A stretch of 64,000 nucleotides of DNA, from positions 2,362,838-2,426,837 of the forward strand of contig NW_024732415.1 of NCBI RefSeq assembly GCF_018991925.1. Direction: 5' to 3'. The DNA comes from Homarus americanus. Taxonomy: Eukaryota > Arthropoda > Malacostraca > Decapoda > Nephropidae. Below the pieces are notes generated by a model. It saw nothing but the letters and a program-made list of their open reading frames with translations, had not been told where the DNA came from and searched no databases. Position 1 is the stretch's first letter; each line of letters opens with the position of its first letter. Positions 17,628 to 44,391 of this stretch are shown piece by piece. Position numbers and translations under genes: made by a program.

Positions 17628-20600
17628 CTATGCTCTGCCACCAGACTTAGTGGTGACCTGTGTGTCAAAAAGTTTTCTAAGGAAGAAGACTTGCATAGTC
17701 CCAGCTGCAACAATGGCCATACACTGTGCAATGGACCAGTACTGCACATACTGATTATTGCTAATCAACAGCTGTAAATCTCGAGACTCCTTAGCTCTGG
17801 CTTGACTTTGGTAGAGCAAAATTTCGTGTATACGTTGGTCGACGCCCTTGATGGAGTGCTGGAAATGTAATAGTAAAAAGCATATTTATTAATGTATTTT
17901 TCTGAGGTTATATACAGTATGGTATATGTAGAATAATGGCAAATTTCACTCCACATCTAATCAACAAGAAATTTTCTAAATGACATAAATTCACATTTAA
18001 TTTTCAGGATGATTTACTGTAAATAAAAAAATTATTATCTTTATAAATTCTTCTTCTTGAAATATAGGCACAACTGTATATCCCTCCACTACTCTGAATG
18101 CCATTAATATCAGTAATGTTGGTCATACAGCAGGATAACATGTAGGTATCTCTCATTATTGTGTTCTAGGTTCAATCCCTGGCCTGGGACAGATGTGACT
18201 ATACCAAGGATCACAAGTTTTCTCTGTATACTCTGACTTCCTTCTGTACAAAAAATGGACAAAGAAAGGTGTAACAAAGAACAGAACATCTGCCCAAATT
18301 GCTAGTAGGCTGATAAGCAGTGAAACAATGAATACTGGTAAATTAATAAATCTGAAATTTTCAACTTGTACAGTGCATACATCCCCAACTACTGTACTGT
18401 ACTACAAAATGGTGACTCGGGCATTGTGTAATATTGAGTCTATTTATTTTCACTCCAACCACTCTATTTTATTAAAAACGGCCATTAAACACTTCTTAAA
18501 CTACTGTGTCTCAGGACAAAAGTGAAAAGGTTGTTATCCAGTGTGGCCCTACCAAACATGGCAGGTTTTATCCAAGGTACTCTGGTTTCTTCCATTATGA
18601 GTAGTAAGCTTATACCGGTAAGTAGTGGAAGTGATACATCAATACTGTACAGTATTACATATTTAATGACCTTGGAAGAGATTAAAACAGCTGAGTATAA
18701 ATCACTTACTGTAAAATTGTTGACGCTGATATCCAAATCCTCCAGTTCTTTAGTATACTGCTCCCACATGTCATATCTGAGGACACAGTAATTTGAAAAA
18801 AATTTAATATGCACACAATAAAACCTTCTTCATAATCTCTGAAGGGAGGAACATTTTGTCACCAATTCCCCCATTCCTCTGATTAAGATGTGTTTGGAAA
18901 TGGTTTGCTTCACAGTTAAATAAGAATCACTGGACCAAAAAGGAGAAATATTATAAAAAGGAAAGGAAAAGCTTGATAATTGCAGGACAAAGGAAGGCAT
19001 TAATATAGGAAAGTAATCAAAAGAAAATTTAAAAGTGAGATGGACGGGAGAAGATTTTGAGGAGAAACAGACGCTTCTTCAGGACAAAGTTGGCAACAGA
19101 GTGGACTAGGATCCTGCATAAACCATCATTCTTTATAGCAAAAATTGTTTCTTGAGAAGAATGAATAAATTCATAAGTAATTCATAAGTAATGTATATTA
19201 TACTATACTTTCCAGCAAAACAAAAAGATAACAGGATTTGTTCAATAAGCATGTCCACTAGTATTGCCTACTAAAAAAAAAAAATACAACAGTACTGTAG
19301 AGTACATGCTAATTATTATGTTTACGATTGAAGTATATTATTTAATGTTCAAGATTATACAACTCCTACAAAATTCTAATACTGTTGTCCATAATATAGA
19401 AAACCTCACCTGAATGTAGTCATGTACAAATTGATGAGTTTGGCAGAAAAGCGTGAGAACTGGTTATCAATGCAGATGCCATAGTAACCACCAGTCTGGG
19501 AAACTTCTTCATACTCAGCCGATTTCTTCCAAGTGTAAGGGTGAACAATCTCGCCCCTTGGGTTCCGGACAGCCATACCAGCATTTCCATCGCCTCCTTT
19601 CAACACCTGTGCCATATACATCAAATGTTTACAACTCACCCGCTATGCCCAAGCATACTCTCACGTCCGCTTGGATTCTTTGGTTGGTTAGGTCAGGTTC
19701 TATTAAGTTCTAGTAAATGTCACCTCTTTTATAAATACTTATTATAATGGTAAGAACATCCATGCAAAAGATGAACAAAATCAAACAACTCCATTTGGTG
19801 GTAGTGCTGTTCGAAGTCATTTCTTAAATTTTTCTTTTTTGCTCTATCTCTGGTAAAGTTTTAATTTCGGTCATCTGGGGAATCCTAAGAATTTAACCAT
19901 TGGAATCAGTATTTTAGACAAATCTAAGACACTTTTCATCTGTGATGTTTCCCTCACAAATGACCTGACCTAACCTCTGAACTGGGAGCCCCCCCCCCCC
20001 AACACATGTAAGTCATTGCGAGGGAAACGTAAAAAAAAAAGTGTTTTACAAAAACAGTTTTGAGTCTAACCTAACCTAACTGGGAGGCTCCACAGTCATT
20101 CGATGTTCTGGGTGTGTACCACCACATAATTATGAACATACATAATAAAATGTTAAATATCTTGTTTATACATAATTAACACCAGAAATGTCACTGAAGA
20201 AAGGTGTCTTAGAATTGTCACAATTACTGATTGCAACGATAAAATTCCCGAGATTTGTTTAGTGGCAACACGTGAAATAATAAAAAGCTTTACTTTCTCA
20301 TTCAATTCCGGTTAAAGACATTTGAAACATATTTCCATGTGGATAATATTAAAACATTATGATTACTGCTTTATCTTTATAATATACATTAAATCTATGA
20401 ACTACAGACAAGTTAACATAATAGGTGTTGAGATACGAGAACAGCTGCTACCTCACCTGCATGTTAACATAGATGGAGGCGCCTGGATGAACATATTGAT
20501 AGTAACAGTCCTCTTTACCCGCTTCTATGTGAATCTTGTACTCCATGGCAATTCCTGGGGCATTATCAAACGCCCAATTCTCACTCAGGCTCAGTGGAAT

Positions 20601-20648
20601 GAGTGACAAAAGGAGAAATACCCCATAATGTATCCTCGGTATGGTCAT
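17628..20648 (-). CDS. loj: p24/emp24 cargo receptor, TMED6/logjam type (four exons, complete)
   Basis: It is a type I membrane protein of the early secretory pathway that pairs with other p24 proteins in COPII/COPI traffic. Exons on the - strand are 20648-20457, 19606-19410, 18776-18710 and 17858-17628, with clean GT-AG borders, totalling 687 nt or 228 aa. It has a signal peptide (about residues 1-22), a GOLD domain with the conserved cysteine pair Cys48 (KEDCYY) and Cys109 (YGICIDNQFSRFS), a coiled-coil stalk (about 131-185), a membrane segment (about 191-211) and a short tail starting FFLRKLFD. The Phe pair fits COPII binding in p24 tails. NFT at 150 is a possible glycosylation site. KEDCYYQYV, RGGDG-like and IDNQFSRF features point to the TMED6/logjam subgroup over TMED1/5. 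The start was chosen because it places the hydrophobic leader at the N-terminus. Confidence 0.9.
19856..20100. repeat. Dispersed repeat with CCTAACCTAACC ends
   Basis: TCGGTCATCTGGGGAATCCT (19867) has relatives at about 42920 (CAGTCATCTGGGGTATCATA) and, inverted, near 43103. The TAAGACAC..TTTCCCTC stretch near 19925 resembles 5518-5550. Poly-C (19990) and CTAACCTAACCTAAC follow. It is probably a short interspersed element, lying here in p24 intron 1. Confidence 0.5.
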
Positions 20649-20699
20649 GATGCTCCGGCCAGACCTCGGGGAAAGTTGTTTACCTGAAGTGTTTGTAAC

Positions 20700-21265
20700 A
20701 TCAGAATAAACTTGGACTTTGGCTTTAATCTCCACCTATAAAATTAGTTTTTACGATTATTCTTGTACAAAATTTTATCGTTTATCAAATTTTTATTTTT
20801 TTACCGTTTTAAAATTGATTATACTAAACAATGAAATCAATGTAAGGATTAAGTAACACATATGATTAGGATATTGACAAACGCAACAGGTAATACCAAG
20901 TCGTTTTCTGTGGCATCCCGCCAGGAGGGACCATGATAATAATCACTTGTTTCTTGTGTTTTTCATTTTCATAACTTGTTTCTTTGCCAATACACTACAC
21001 CTGTCTTGTCAGTAGCTTAGGTATAAAGCCCTATTGGGTTAACAGTGATACAGAGATCATTTTAGGGTCTAATCTATTGTTTGTTTACTGTAACCAAGTC
21101 TCTCATGTTTGAAGGTTTCCTATAAGCTAAGGGAATCCCCATTTTTATATTACTGACAAACAGTGCTTTACACCCACCATTATATTTAATATAATGTGGA
21201 CTAAATAGCTTTCAACCAGGAGGAAGATTTATATATTTAATGAATCATTGAATAGTCGAAGACCA
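20700..21265. other. Upstream region of the p24 gene
   Basis: AT-rich sequence without exons. It should contain the p24 promoter, but no TATA box or initiator could be assigned. Confidence 0.35.
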
Positions 21266-21269
21266 TTGA

Positions 21270-22110
21270 GAATTCCTGCAGTTAGTGTATCAATGAGAGG
21301 AGTTTATCAAGGGGTGCAGTGGTTGTTTAGTGTTTTCAAAGATGGGGTAGTAAGAGGTGCAAAAAAGCTTTGAAAACAAATGTTAGCTGTAAATGGGAGA
21401 CAATTCAGCTGCTGTATAATGTTAGTGGAGAAGTGCCTGTGTACAATAATAGAAGGTTGTTAGCAAACGTGAACAAGAGTGATGAAATTAGTATATGAGG
21501 TAAAAAAAAGGAATATATGTTAGTTTGGATGGAAAGAAAATGGACAGTGTTTTCCAGATATTTCAGAGGTGGTGGTGTTGGAAATGGAACAATTTGAATC
21601 ATATTGAATCAGAGTAGGAGAGTAATAAATGGACTGAGACATTTAGGATAAAGAGCTACATCAAGTGAGGCAATGATGGGGTATACAGAGGAATCACCAA
21701 GTTAACATTACTATAAGAATGGTTAGTATGAATTCTGAATACAAGAGAATAGAGCAAATTAATACTTCACAAATTACTTGCTCAAGAACAATAGGCTGTA
21801 GAGAATAAAACAGAAAAGTGTTGGATATGGAGTAAAAATGAAAGTGTCTTCTCAGGTAGTAATGACATACTGAGAGAACAGGTACTGTAGTGGTAAATAG
21901 TGCATCCAGTTCACAGGTAAATGGAGCTAGGAAGATCAAGATGAAAAGATGCCCATTTAAAGTACACACTGGAAGTAACAAGCACGGACATCAAAGGACT
22001 CGTGTGTTGTTTTGGGAAGAAAGAGCTGTTGAAGGGGGAATAGCAAAGCATAACACATACAGTACATATATCAGTGAATAACGGGATAACTTGGGTATTC
22101 ACTTGTTACT
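21270..22110 (+). mobile_element. Non-LTR reverse-transcriptase relic
   Basis: The + strand reads RIPAVSVSMRGVYQGVQWLF, close to the RT motif VxxGVxQGCxLSPxLF, then VFKDGVVRGAKK, AVNGRQF, NVNKSDEI and a MLVWMERKWTVFSRYF piece resembling the VxLDGexLexVxxFRYLG segment after motif E. Stops and single-base changes are frequent, and the YADD catalytic motif cannot be found, so it is a dead copy. The family differs from the CR1-like tails elsewhere in the window. Confidence 0.6.
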
Positions 22111-24680
22111 GTCCACCCTGAATTAAGCAATAAAAGGTTTAAAAGAGAGTCAATAAAAAACAATTTCCTTTATTTACAGAACTTCTCAAAGCTACATGAT
22201 ACCCATTAATGATTTCATAATTTTTTTTAGAATAGTAAATAATTTTGTATCACACTATGCCTCTGGTACAAAAACAAAAAACCGGGATTAGTTTCATATT
22301 TTATCTGTTGAATCCATCATTTATCAACTTGAACACCTCTTTAAACCTTTTCTATTACTCATACAAGTCTATAATCTCAATCACAGGCATCTTCACACAG
22401 GAAGACATATTACTATAGCTCTAGTTGGGATCTAGACAAAGGCATCTTGCAGTGAGACTCAAGTCTGCTTACAATTAATAGTTCTACATGCTTTCATCTT
22501 TCATCATGGCCCTTACATTACTCTCTCTCAACACACACTGAACTATTCTTACATCCAAAACTCATGTTTGTCGGTGCTACTTCCGCATGTCACAAAATAA
22601 ATATGGCAGATTCTGACACTATGGGAGCAGCTATAACTTAATAACAAAACTTAAAATATTGGTAAAACAAACTGCAGTCTTTGCATACACCAATCACATT
22701 TAATGCATAGTCACAGGTCATAATCCCAGAGACAGCTGTTGGTCCTCAAAATTGTCTTAATTACTAACATTATTTATGCTCTACATGCAAGTTAATTCTG
22801 TGGTGTTTGAAGAGCTAAATGTATCTTGCTCAAGCACTATTGTATCACGCGTGTATTTTTATTCTGATAACTTCAGTAACAAGTACTGTACCATACTGAA
22901 GAGTGACAACATACAACTCTGAAGTTTCTCAGAATCCTTTCTAATATAATATTTATAAGAAAATACCCCAAAAAATATATTTTCAATCAGATAAACAAAA
23001 AATTTCAGTATCATCAGAAAACTAGATACGTACTGTACTGTATTCAAAGCTTGAAGGTAAGTGCAACATCTGCCATTACTGTACATTCTGATTATAAGAA
23101 CTTTTAATAAAATTCATCAAGTAAGCTTTACTAGCATTCATTATAAATCATATGGTATACTGTACCTCCTGTCATACTCAAGTGAGGATAATGCAGCACT
23201 TCCACATACTGTACCACATCTTAAATAATTTTAATTAAGGACCAAAAGCATACCCTTAGGGTTGATAAATGGCCATCCAGTAACATAAGGCCAACCTTGC
23301 AGCATGGCCACCAAGTAACTCTTTACAAGTTAAGAGAATGTTTTGAAAGTCCTATTAAATTTCCTGAGTTATGCAGCTGGTAACCTGCAACAAAGCAAAT
23401 TGTTACACAAAAACATGGTGAAAAGATTTGGTCATTTTTGCAGTGAGAGACCCAGGTAAGTGAAATTACTCACGGGCTAAATGCTGAAATTTAAAATCAA
23501 CATAAAAAAACATGAACTAAATTAGCACACACACAATAAAAATACAATACTGTACTGTACTAATTTTGTCTGTATATAAAGGTCGGAACATACAGAAAAT
23601 GAAACCCACCAGATGGACAAAAACATATTACCGGGGTATCTACCCAAACTTTGTTTTGTCAAATGTAAGGTGGCAAGAAACTATATAATGCATCTAAAAC
23701 AATCCTAATGTAATAAAGCAGGTCACACATATACACACACACACACAGTTGTGACGGTAGAAAGACAAATGAGTGACAGGCACATAGGGACTGAGGAAAC
23801 CTTTTCTTACATAAATAAAAATAAAACATAGTGCATTCTCAACCCATCTTTACGACTGTCATTTGTTTCAAGTTTTTGCCACTATAGAGCAAAGAGGATT
23901 ATACAAGTTCACTTCCCCACACAACCACCATCTTGGCACATTTATGCAGATCCCTCCACCCTTTTCTTCTACCTCATTGTTTGCTGTTCTTTTTATCTAC
24001 TTCAAAAGACCATACTCAACAACATTTAAGGCATTCACTGCTCACTCCATACTTGCTCTAGTATCTATAACCTTCTTAATACCCAGATGCCTTATACTGT
24101 ACTTCCTCATTTTTGGCCATCCACTCTCTTTACTCCATGAAAAAAAAAATGCTTACAGTCAGCAGTAAAATAATGTTTGTACATATTTTGACTATGATAT
24201 ACTGTATACTGTACGATTATAAAAATTATGAAATGCGAAATGCGTTCATATTCAGCCACAGCAATGTTGTCCTTCTGATATGGCCATGTATGATAGTTGT
24301 GTTAAGTGTTAATTTTTTCAATCTCTGACCAATACTCAAAACCAGGATATATAAGGGTGGAGAAGTATCTGTTTGGTACATTATTTATCAAGTTGGTCAG
24401 AGTGCCTTAACATTTGGGACTCAAAGACACTGGCTGAAATCAATGCAATAATCTTTCTCACATACACATAATATACAGACATGAATCTTAAATTGCTTTC
24501 TGTACTTTCATCCTGTTCTTAATGGCAACTCTGTACTTGGTGTTAAAAAAGGAGGAACATACTGTGTTAAGTAAAGTCAATCATGGGAAAAGAAATTCAG
24601 GTTGTTGCTCTGATGAATATGAAAACCCAAACAGATTCATCCAGATATGATGGGTTTTAAACACTGAGCCCAATAAATAT
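22111..24680. other. Intergenic, no gene recognised
   Basis: No exon, RNA gene or transposon was identified in 2.5 kb. The sequence is AT-rich with TACTG/TACAG clusters (about 23030, 23550) and a short CA run (23734). Confidence 0.4.
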
Positions 24681-24681
24681 A

Positions 24682-25816
<1,135 letters not shown>

Positions 25817-26566
25817 GAAGTTTCATAATAGATCATGGTAGTACAGGGATAAGGAACAGGTATGACCCAGTAAGAAAAATGTGGATAATAGAGGTACTGT
25901 ACAGTACTGAGGACCTCCTGACATATCATACACACAAATAAAGAACGACCCTCCATATCTTTGCAAGAGAGGGTGTAGTGTCAATACGGTGACGCCAAAA
26001 GAAGGACAGTCGAGGTTCAAAACAAACTGCCGCAAGAACACGCAAACAAGGATGAGCAGAGCAAAGTTGTTATCCCAGGAGTCTAACATTTGAAAAATTC
26101 CTGGGTTACTGCTGGAAGTACTGAACAGATACTTTGTGTTTACAATATCACCTGAGCCATTCTTCTCCAGTTCTAAAGAAAAATTCTCACATTTTGGTAA
26201 AAAAAAAAAAAAATCCTACACAAACTAAAAACACCCATACACTGGAACTTGCAGTCACATGAGGTAATTCAGAACAGTGTCACATTAAATAAACCTGAGT
26301 TAGACTTTATGATACTTTGTGGAGTGTGGGCTTGCCACCACCTACATTATCCAGTATTATGGATAGTCCTGGAAAGTGGTACTTTTTGAGCATCAGTCTA
26401 GATTCCAAAAATACCAGTAGTCAAAAGTGATGTCCAGATTGCTTGTAACAAAAACTGGGTTACAAATGATGCAACTTGTATTACATTATGTCATCTTGGT
26501 CAAAACCAGTTATATATTTATATGTCGGTCTCACTACACCAAATATGGAACTCTTTTACAATACTG
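25817..26566. other. Intergenic, no gene recognised
   Basis: No feature is supported in this AT-rich stretch between two (TA)n arrays apart from a TACTGTACAGTACTG-type cluster near 25895 and a poly-A run near 26200. Confidence 0.4.
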
Positions 26567-27086
<520 letters not shown>

Positions 27087-27507
27087 GATCTACTATAAAC
27101 CAAATATTCTCTTCATCACTAACAATTTAACAAACAAGAGAAGAAATGCCTCTCCCCAAAAATGATACCTCCTGTAATAAGAGTACTGTACTGTACCCAG
27201 AATATATATGCACTGCTCTTTTATCAACAATGTATTATACACCATCTTCAAGACACATTTATCACATCAGTAACTGACAACAACAAATGTGTATCAATAG
27301 TTTTCCTTAAATGTCTTAAAACCAATTCAGGTCCTCTATAAAATAATTTGAATGCTAGCTATTACAGTTAATAAACTCATTTCACAGTTTCAAATCTTAG
27401 AAATATAATATTGCGCTCACAGACCACATACAAAAGTCAAAATTGTTACTGTACACTTGCGGTTCTCAACTCACAAGGAGGCGTGTCATTCCTATGTGTG
27501 CCTTTCA

Positions 27508-39393
<11,886 letters not shown>

Positions 39394-39844
39394 CTGCAAT
39401 GGACAGGAATAAGTTGTAGAAAACTAAATAAAGCTATGCAGGCAAACACATTACTTATCTCTACAACCTAATTTTTATTTGCCCCCCTAATCAACTAGAA
39501 CTGTTAACCAGGCTGTTGTGCTCTCTGAAGGATTCTGATACAGTGACTGTTGTTGCATGAATTTTTTTATTGGCTTCGCTACGACATTCAACCATTTTAA
39601 ACCAACTTTAGCGCCAGCATGACAAAAGACCACATGTCAACACGATCAGCTGGGGTGCATGTGGCTGTTAATTTTGTCACCATTTAATAGGTATATAAGT
39701 TGAAGACCTATGTACACCATATATGCATATTTTACCTTTAACTACACATTACAGTGATATACTGTATAACCCAAAACATTTATATAAAGCAGGGGGAGAA
39801 ATGAAATTTTATTCTCTTACCACTCCCACGTAGTACATTTTGTA

Positions 39845-40534
39845 CAATAAACCCTTCCCATTCACGAGTTTACGATTCACGGTAAGCACCTGGTGGCTCA
39901 GGTGGCTAGCATGCAAGCCATCTCCCCCAGCGCAACAAGTCGCCCCACGCGCCCGCGGTGTCTCAGCTCGCTCTGTTTGCCCTCACCCAGCACCCATGAC
40001 CAAGCATCTTGTGTCATATTCTCAAAACTTTCGTGTTTCTTCGTGAAAATGACCCCAAAAAGACTGCCTAGTGTCAGTGCTAGTGATGTTAGTGGAGTGA
40101 AACATAAATGGCAAAAGTCAGTGATGACTCTAGCAAAGAAAGTTGAATTATTAGACAAGTTAAAGGAGGGGATGAGTGCTATCGCGGTTGGTCGGTTGTT
40201 TGGTGTGAACGAATCCACAGCGCGGTACAGTACATAAGAAAGAATGAGCAAGCAATTCGAGATTCTGTTCAAGCAAGTGCTCCTGCAAGTGCTTAAGTGG
40301 AGCAGGTTGTTCGTGACAAGAACATACCCGGTAGTGAAAATTGAGAAGGCTCCAGACTTCCACATATGAATGTAAGTACAGTACAGTATTGTGACTTATG
40401 TTTCTCATACACAGCATAGGTATACCTGTATATTAGTGCACTAGGGTACTGTATTATATAAGTGGCTATTCACGGCTTTGCCAATTCGAGCCATTTCTTG
40501 GAATCTATCCCTCACGAATGGCAACGGTTTACTG
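39845..40534 (+). mobile_element. Tigger/jerky-like element with transposase N-terminus
   Basis: TIRs CAATAAACCCTTCCCATTCA (left) and, reverse-complemented, CAGTAAACCGTTGCCATTCG (right) are bordered by TA. A transposase start at 40049 reads MTPKRLPSVSASDV, then a helix-turn-helix segment KKVELLDKLKEGMSAIAVGR and LFGVNESTARY. A GTACAGTACA pentamer duplication (about 40223-40232) shifts the frame, after which YIRKNEQAIRDSVQASAPA continues in another frame. The catalytic domain is deleted. The total is 690 bp. Confidence 0.8.
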
Positions 40535-41018
40535 TACTGCTGATAATAGACATAACTACATCAGTATATGTAGAAATGGTATCAGTGTTTGCTTAGTATT
40601 ACATAATAATGTAATAATACTATGTTTTTTTTTTTACTATCCTATAATTTGCCAAGGCTTCAGGCACTATACCCTTTCCACGCTAACCTGACCCATACGC
40701 CACGCCCCTCGTCTATTGCTACAAATAGCTGATTGGTTACCCCGAGCATTTAACCTCCCCCTAGACTGCACATATATAAGCATGTATTTATATCAACCTT
40801 TTATGATAAATTTTAAAAATTTTCCAACATCCTCTCTGATGTGTTAATGCCTTGAATTCATTTGCATTTTGATAGTCCAGATATTTAACATTATTTTAGA
40901 TAACAGGTCAGCTTACCATTTGTGCACACACTTAGATTAAAATTTTCTATGAACCAATCAGCTATTAGTATAGAAAAGCAGTGTGGCTTATGGGCCAGGC
41001 CAGCATGGACATACTGTA
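40535..41018. other. Non-coding stretch between two transposons
   Basis: No exon is supported. A good splice-donor look-alike (- strand, ACAAATG|GTAAGC, near 40917) lies in phase 1 but has no supporting coding sequence upstream. Confidence 0.4.
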
Positions 41019-41275
41019 CAGTGATATCTCCGTTTGCTGGAACAATTGGTGCAGAGCACTTCTGGGAAAAACTCCCCCATCCCCGGAATTTTACAGGTAT
41101 CGGGAAATTTTTCTCAGAATTTTCCGGAAAATGTGCCCCTTGGAAAATCATTCCCAGAGCTGGAATTTTCCGGAAAATTCCGGCTTTGGGAATGATTTTC
41201 CGATAAAATTTCAATTCCAGCTATCAGAGAGTTCTGGGTTTGAGGGATTCCGGCTAGCGGAGATATATAGTACTG
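41019..41275. mobile_element. TA-flanked MITE with internal palindromes
   Basis: The left end CAGTGATATCTCCGTTTGCT and the right end, reverse-complemented, CAGTACTATATATCTCCGCT then AGCCGGAA, form TIRs bordered by TA. The interior is full of imperfect palindromes around TTTTCCGGAAAATTCC. No transposase is present. Confidence 0.65.
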
Positions 41276-42695
41276 TACTCTGTATTTTCAACAGTAAAAA
41301 AAAAGGGGGATATTTTCACCACAAAACAGCAGTTTCAATCTGTCTTATTGGCAGATCCAGAAACTTTATGATCTTTTTGCATAAAATTTTTAATAAAAAA
41401 GATCATACAGTATGTACACTTCCATTTTTGGCAGTGAACTGGCCACAAAAACAAAATACAAAGCTAAAGGGTTAAAGATGATCATATAATGGAGCATAGA
41501 ATAATATTACATGTAGATCTGACTAATACTCGGGTGGAATAAGAAGAGTCTGCTTCAAGACTATATTCTCCAAGGGAATGAGAATACTATATTATCTTAG
41601 TGCTGTAGTCTTAAGACCACACCCCATACCTGGTGGAACTAACAAAACCTACATAACCTAAGATGGAAGGTATTAGTCTAGATAACCAACTCATGAGAAG
41701 ATTCAACTTCATGAAAAAAATACAAAACTCTGTTGAAGTGGTAGCTCCATGGCACCACCATTATCAATTGTTTATATGAGCAGCAAAAGACAAATGTTTC
41801 TTGGAAAAAATAAATCACACTAATCTAAATATTACAGTAATTTCTATTAAGTAAAAGAAGACAAACTAAAAATTGCATTACTCCCACTGTTTCTGCTGTT
41901 AGCAGAATATATTAGTTGGATCACTGCAGACCAAGAATTACAAGTGATCTTGGAATGCTGGGAGGACGATTACATGATTATCAAATATTAATGTATTACA
42001 GAAGCTGAAGTTCAGGTAGTTTAGGCTAGACTAAAGTTAAATAAAAGATTACTGGAATAATTAATCTTCTGCAGAGACTGTAATGCTGAAAGGTATAGGT
42101 AGTAGTACTTGAGCTACAGACGATCATTTATTTTAGTCTAATTTTGTCCACCCACAATATATTTCAACAAAAGCATTTCAATACAATTCCTATGATTAAA
42201 AGTTCCTGTAAACATAGCTAATAAACTGGTGAAGCTCTTCCAGAATTTATTTCAAATTACAATTACAGTACAGGTCCCTGAACATGGCGGCATAAATTCT
42301 CCTGTGGCAACGATCGCGCTGGTCTACTCTTAAGATATAAGGGAGTGAATCTGGTCTTGTTAATATGTACAAAAAACGATGGAGGATCTCATCCAGGAGT
42401 TTGTAATACTGTATAGTACCATCAATAATGGTTTGCTTGTCTTTTGTTTCGTATTCTATTGGATTCAGTTTCCTGATTTCTGACTACTGTATGTTTGTGC
42501 ATATTCTTTATATTTCATTACTGAGCAATAAGTACCATAACCTCTTCTGGTAATTATTGAGAACATGACTGTCTGTTGTTTTTCATTGAAAATGGGTTTA
42601 AAAATACCCAGTTTTCACATATTTTCTTAGAGGATACTGTATTATGTTGGGGAAAAATAAAAATAGCTGAAATCATATGCTAATCTAACCTATAT

Positions 42696-43259
42696 CTAGA
42701 AAACTAAGCATTTATACAAGAAAATGAATAGCACTGAAAGTAATCAGCATACAAATCTGTGTCTACAAACACCCTCATAATTACCGAACCGCTGACAGCC
42801 ATGTTTCGTATATTAGCCCTCATGGTACATTGTTTACATCTGCCACATCACAGCTGATGTCGTGACTGTAAGAATGCTATCTTAACTTGAATATATCTAG
42901 AAAACAGTACTTTAGTTTCAGTCATCTGGGGTATCATAGAATTTAACTATTGGAGTTCCCCACTGGAAATGGGGGGTCGGGGGGGGTCAGCTTCCTGGGG
43001 TAGGTTAGAAACAGTTCCTGGGTTCTGTAGCTAGATAAGGTTAGGTTGGTTAGGTTAGGTTAAATTAGGTTCGTCGGAGAAACCTAGTTTGAATATTTAA
43101 ATCCAGGGATGACCGAAACTAAAATTTCACCTAGAAAACTAAGCATTTGCCCAAGAAAATGAACAGAAGTGAAAGTAATCAGCGTACAATACTGTGTCTA
43201 AACACCCCCCCCCCAATAATTAACGAACCGCAGACGGCCATGAGTCGTACATCAGCCTT
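42696..43259. repeat. Diverged direct duplication, ~125 bp, 310 bp apart
   Basis: The segment starting CTAGAAAACTAAGCATTTAT (42696-42819) recurs as CTAGAAAACTAAGCATTTGC (43131-43259), including a shared AAGTAATCAGC(A/G)TACAA and a GAACCGC(T/A)GAC(A/G)GCCATG end. Between them lie a poly-G region (42966-42985) and GGTTAGGTTGGTTAGG-type repeats (43036-43060). Confidence 0.75.
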
Positions 43260-44391
43260 TCTTCTAAGTACAGTACTGTATATACATACAGGATCAGCAG
43301 CATATGGTTGAGATTGATATCTGCAATAAGGGTTTAGATACCTTACATTTGAAATTGGAGTTGCATTGGAATCGAATTCAACTGTAGGTTCCTATTATTA
43401 ATGTTCTTCCACATGGGGATGTTCTGTATCTGGTGTTTCATGTACGCAATTATGATGTTGTCTAATGAAAAATCGATAAGTTATTGCAAGCTATCTGTGC
43501 ATGGTGAGGATTAAGACTGTGTTAAAGACTTAATATGTAATCATGGACTTCTTGGTGGGATGTGCAAGTGTTCAACATACAGCAGAGAGGTGACATTCAA
43601 CCGACATTATTTGTTTCAGAGACCTCAATATTAAGCCAAGTTCCTTCTGCTATTAGGGGGTCCGTTACCAAATTAATATGACTAAAAAAATATACAGGGG
43701 AGGATCCTCTGCCCCCCCCTCCCCCGTTAGGAAGTTAGGTAGGTTAAGTTAGGTCAGGTTCTGTGCATCCTTTTCACATCAATATCATTATTTAGTACCA
43801 TGCAAATAACATCTCCGGAAATTTAGGTACAATTCCAAAAGTCCTTCAGGTGATAACTGTTTCCTCCACCTTTACCCTGGTGCTCGTGTTTACCAAAATA
43901 CTTGATTTAGTTTCCAATAATTTACATATGCTATTAGTTGACACATCTTTGAAAATGCTGAATAACACTAAAAATTGGTCCAAAATGGTGTATATTGGTC
44001 CTCATAAAATAGAAAGATGAGAGGAACTTGCAGTCACGACTTCGGTGGCAAGTCGCTACTTAGCATCATTGGAGGCGAGTCTCTCAAGTCTTAACACTTG
44101 TTTCTCGTGTGTGGAGCGTCTAATCAAACCTTAAGTGGGAAAAATCACACGAAATATAAACATAATATTGGCACCACTATGAAAATTTACTTTTCCCTCC
44201 TCTGAGCTTCACAACGAGATAATTAATGCTTTCAAAAGCAGCTTGTGGCAGCGCCCATCAGCCATAGTCTCGTCAGAGAAAAAACACTTCACCAATCTTG
44301 ACTCTTCCTTCTGTTTCCGGTGACCAAGATTCTTCCTGACACGACACACTCATAAGTCACTTGTCAAAGAACATCTCGTGAGTTGACAACC
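43260..44391. other. Non-coding stretch upstream of the secreted-protein exon
   Basis: No exon is confirmed. The start of the Rpn6-like gene (- strand) may lie here or nearer 39.4 kb, but no candidate combining an ATG, a phase-1 end and a good donor was found. The 44.2-44.39 kb segment may hold the promoter of the + strand exon. Confidence 0.35.

Noticed and set aside
18140..18200. tRNA or tRNA-derived SINE because of GGTTCAATCCC
   Set aside because: A B-box-like string is present, but no A box or cloverleaf could be found at the right distance.
40913..41214. First exon for the Rpn6-like gene ending ACAAATG|GTAAGC (phase 1)
   Set aside because: The open frame upstream is MITE-derived and no start codon with coding character is present.
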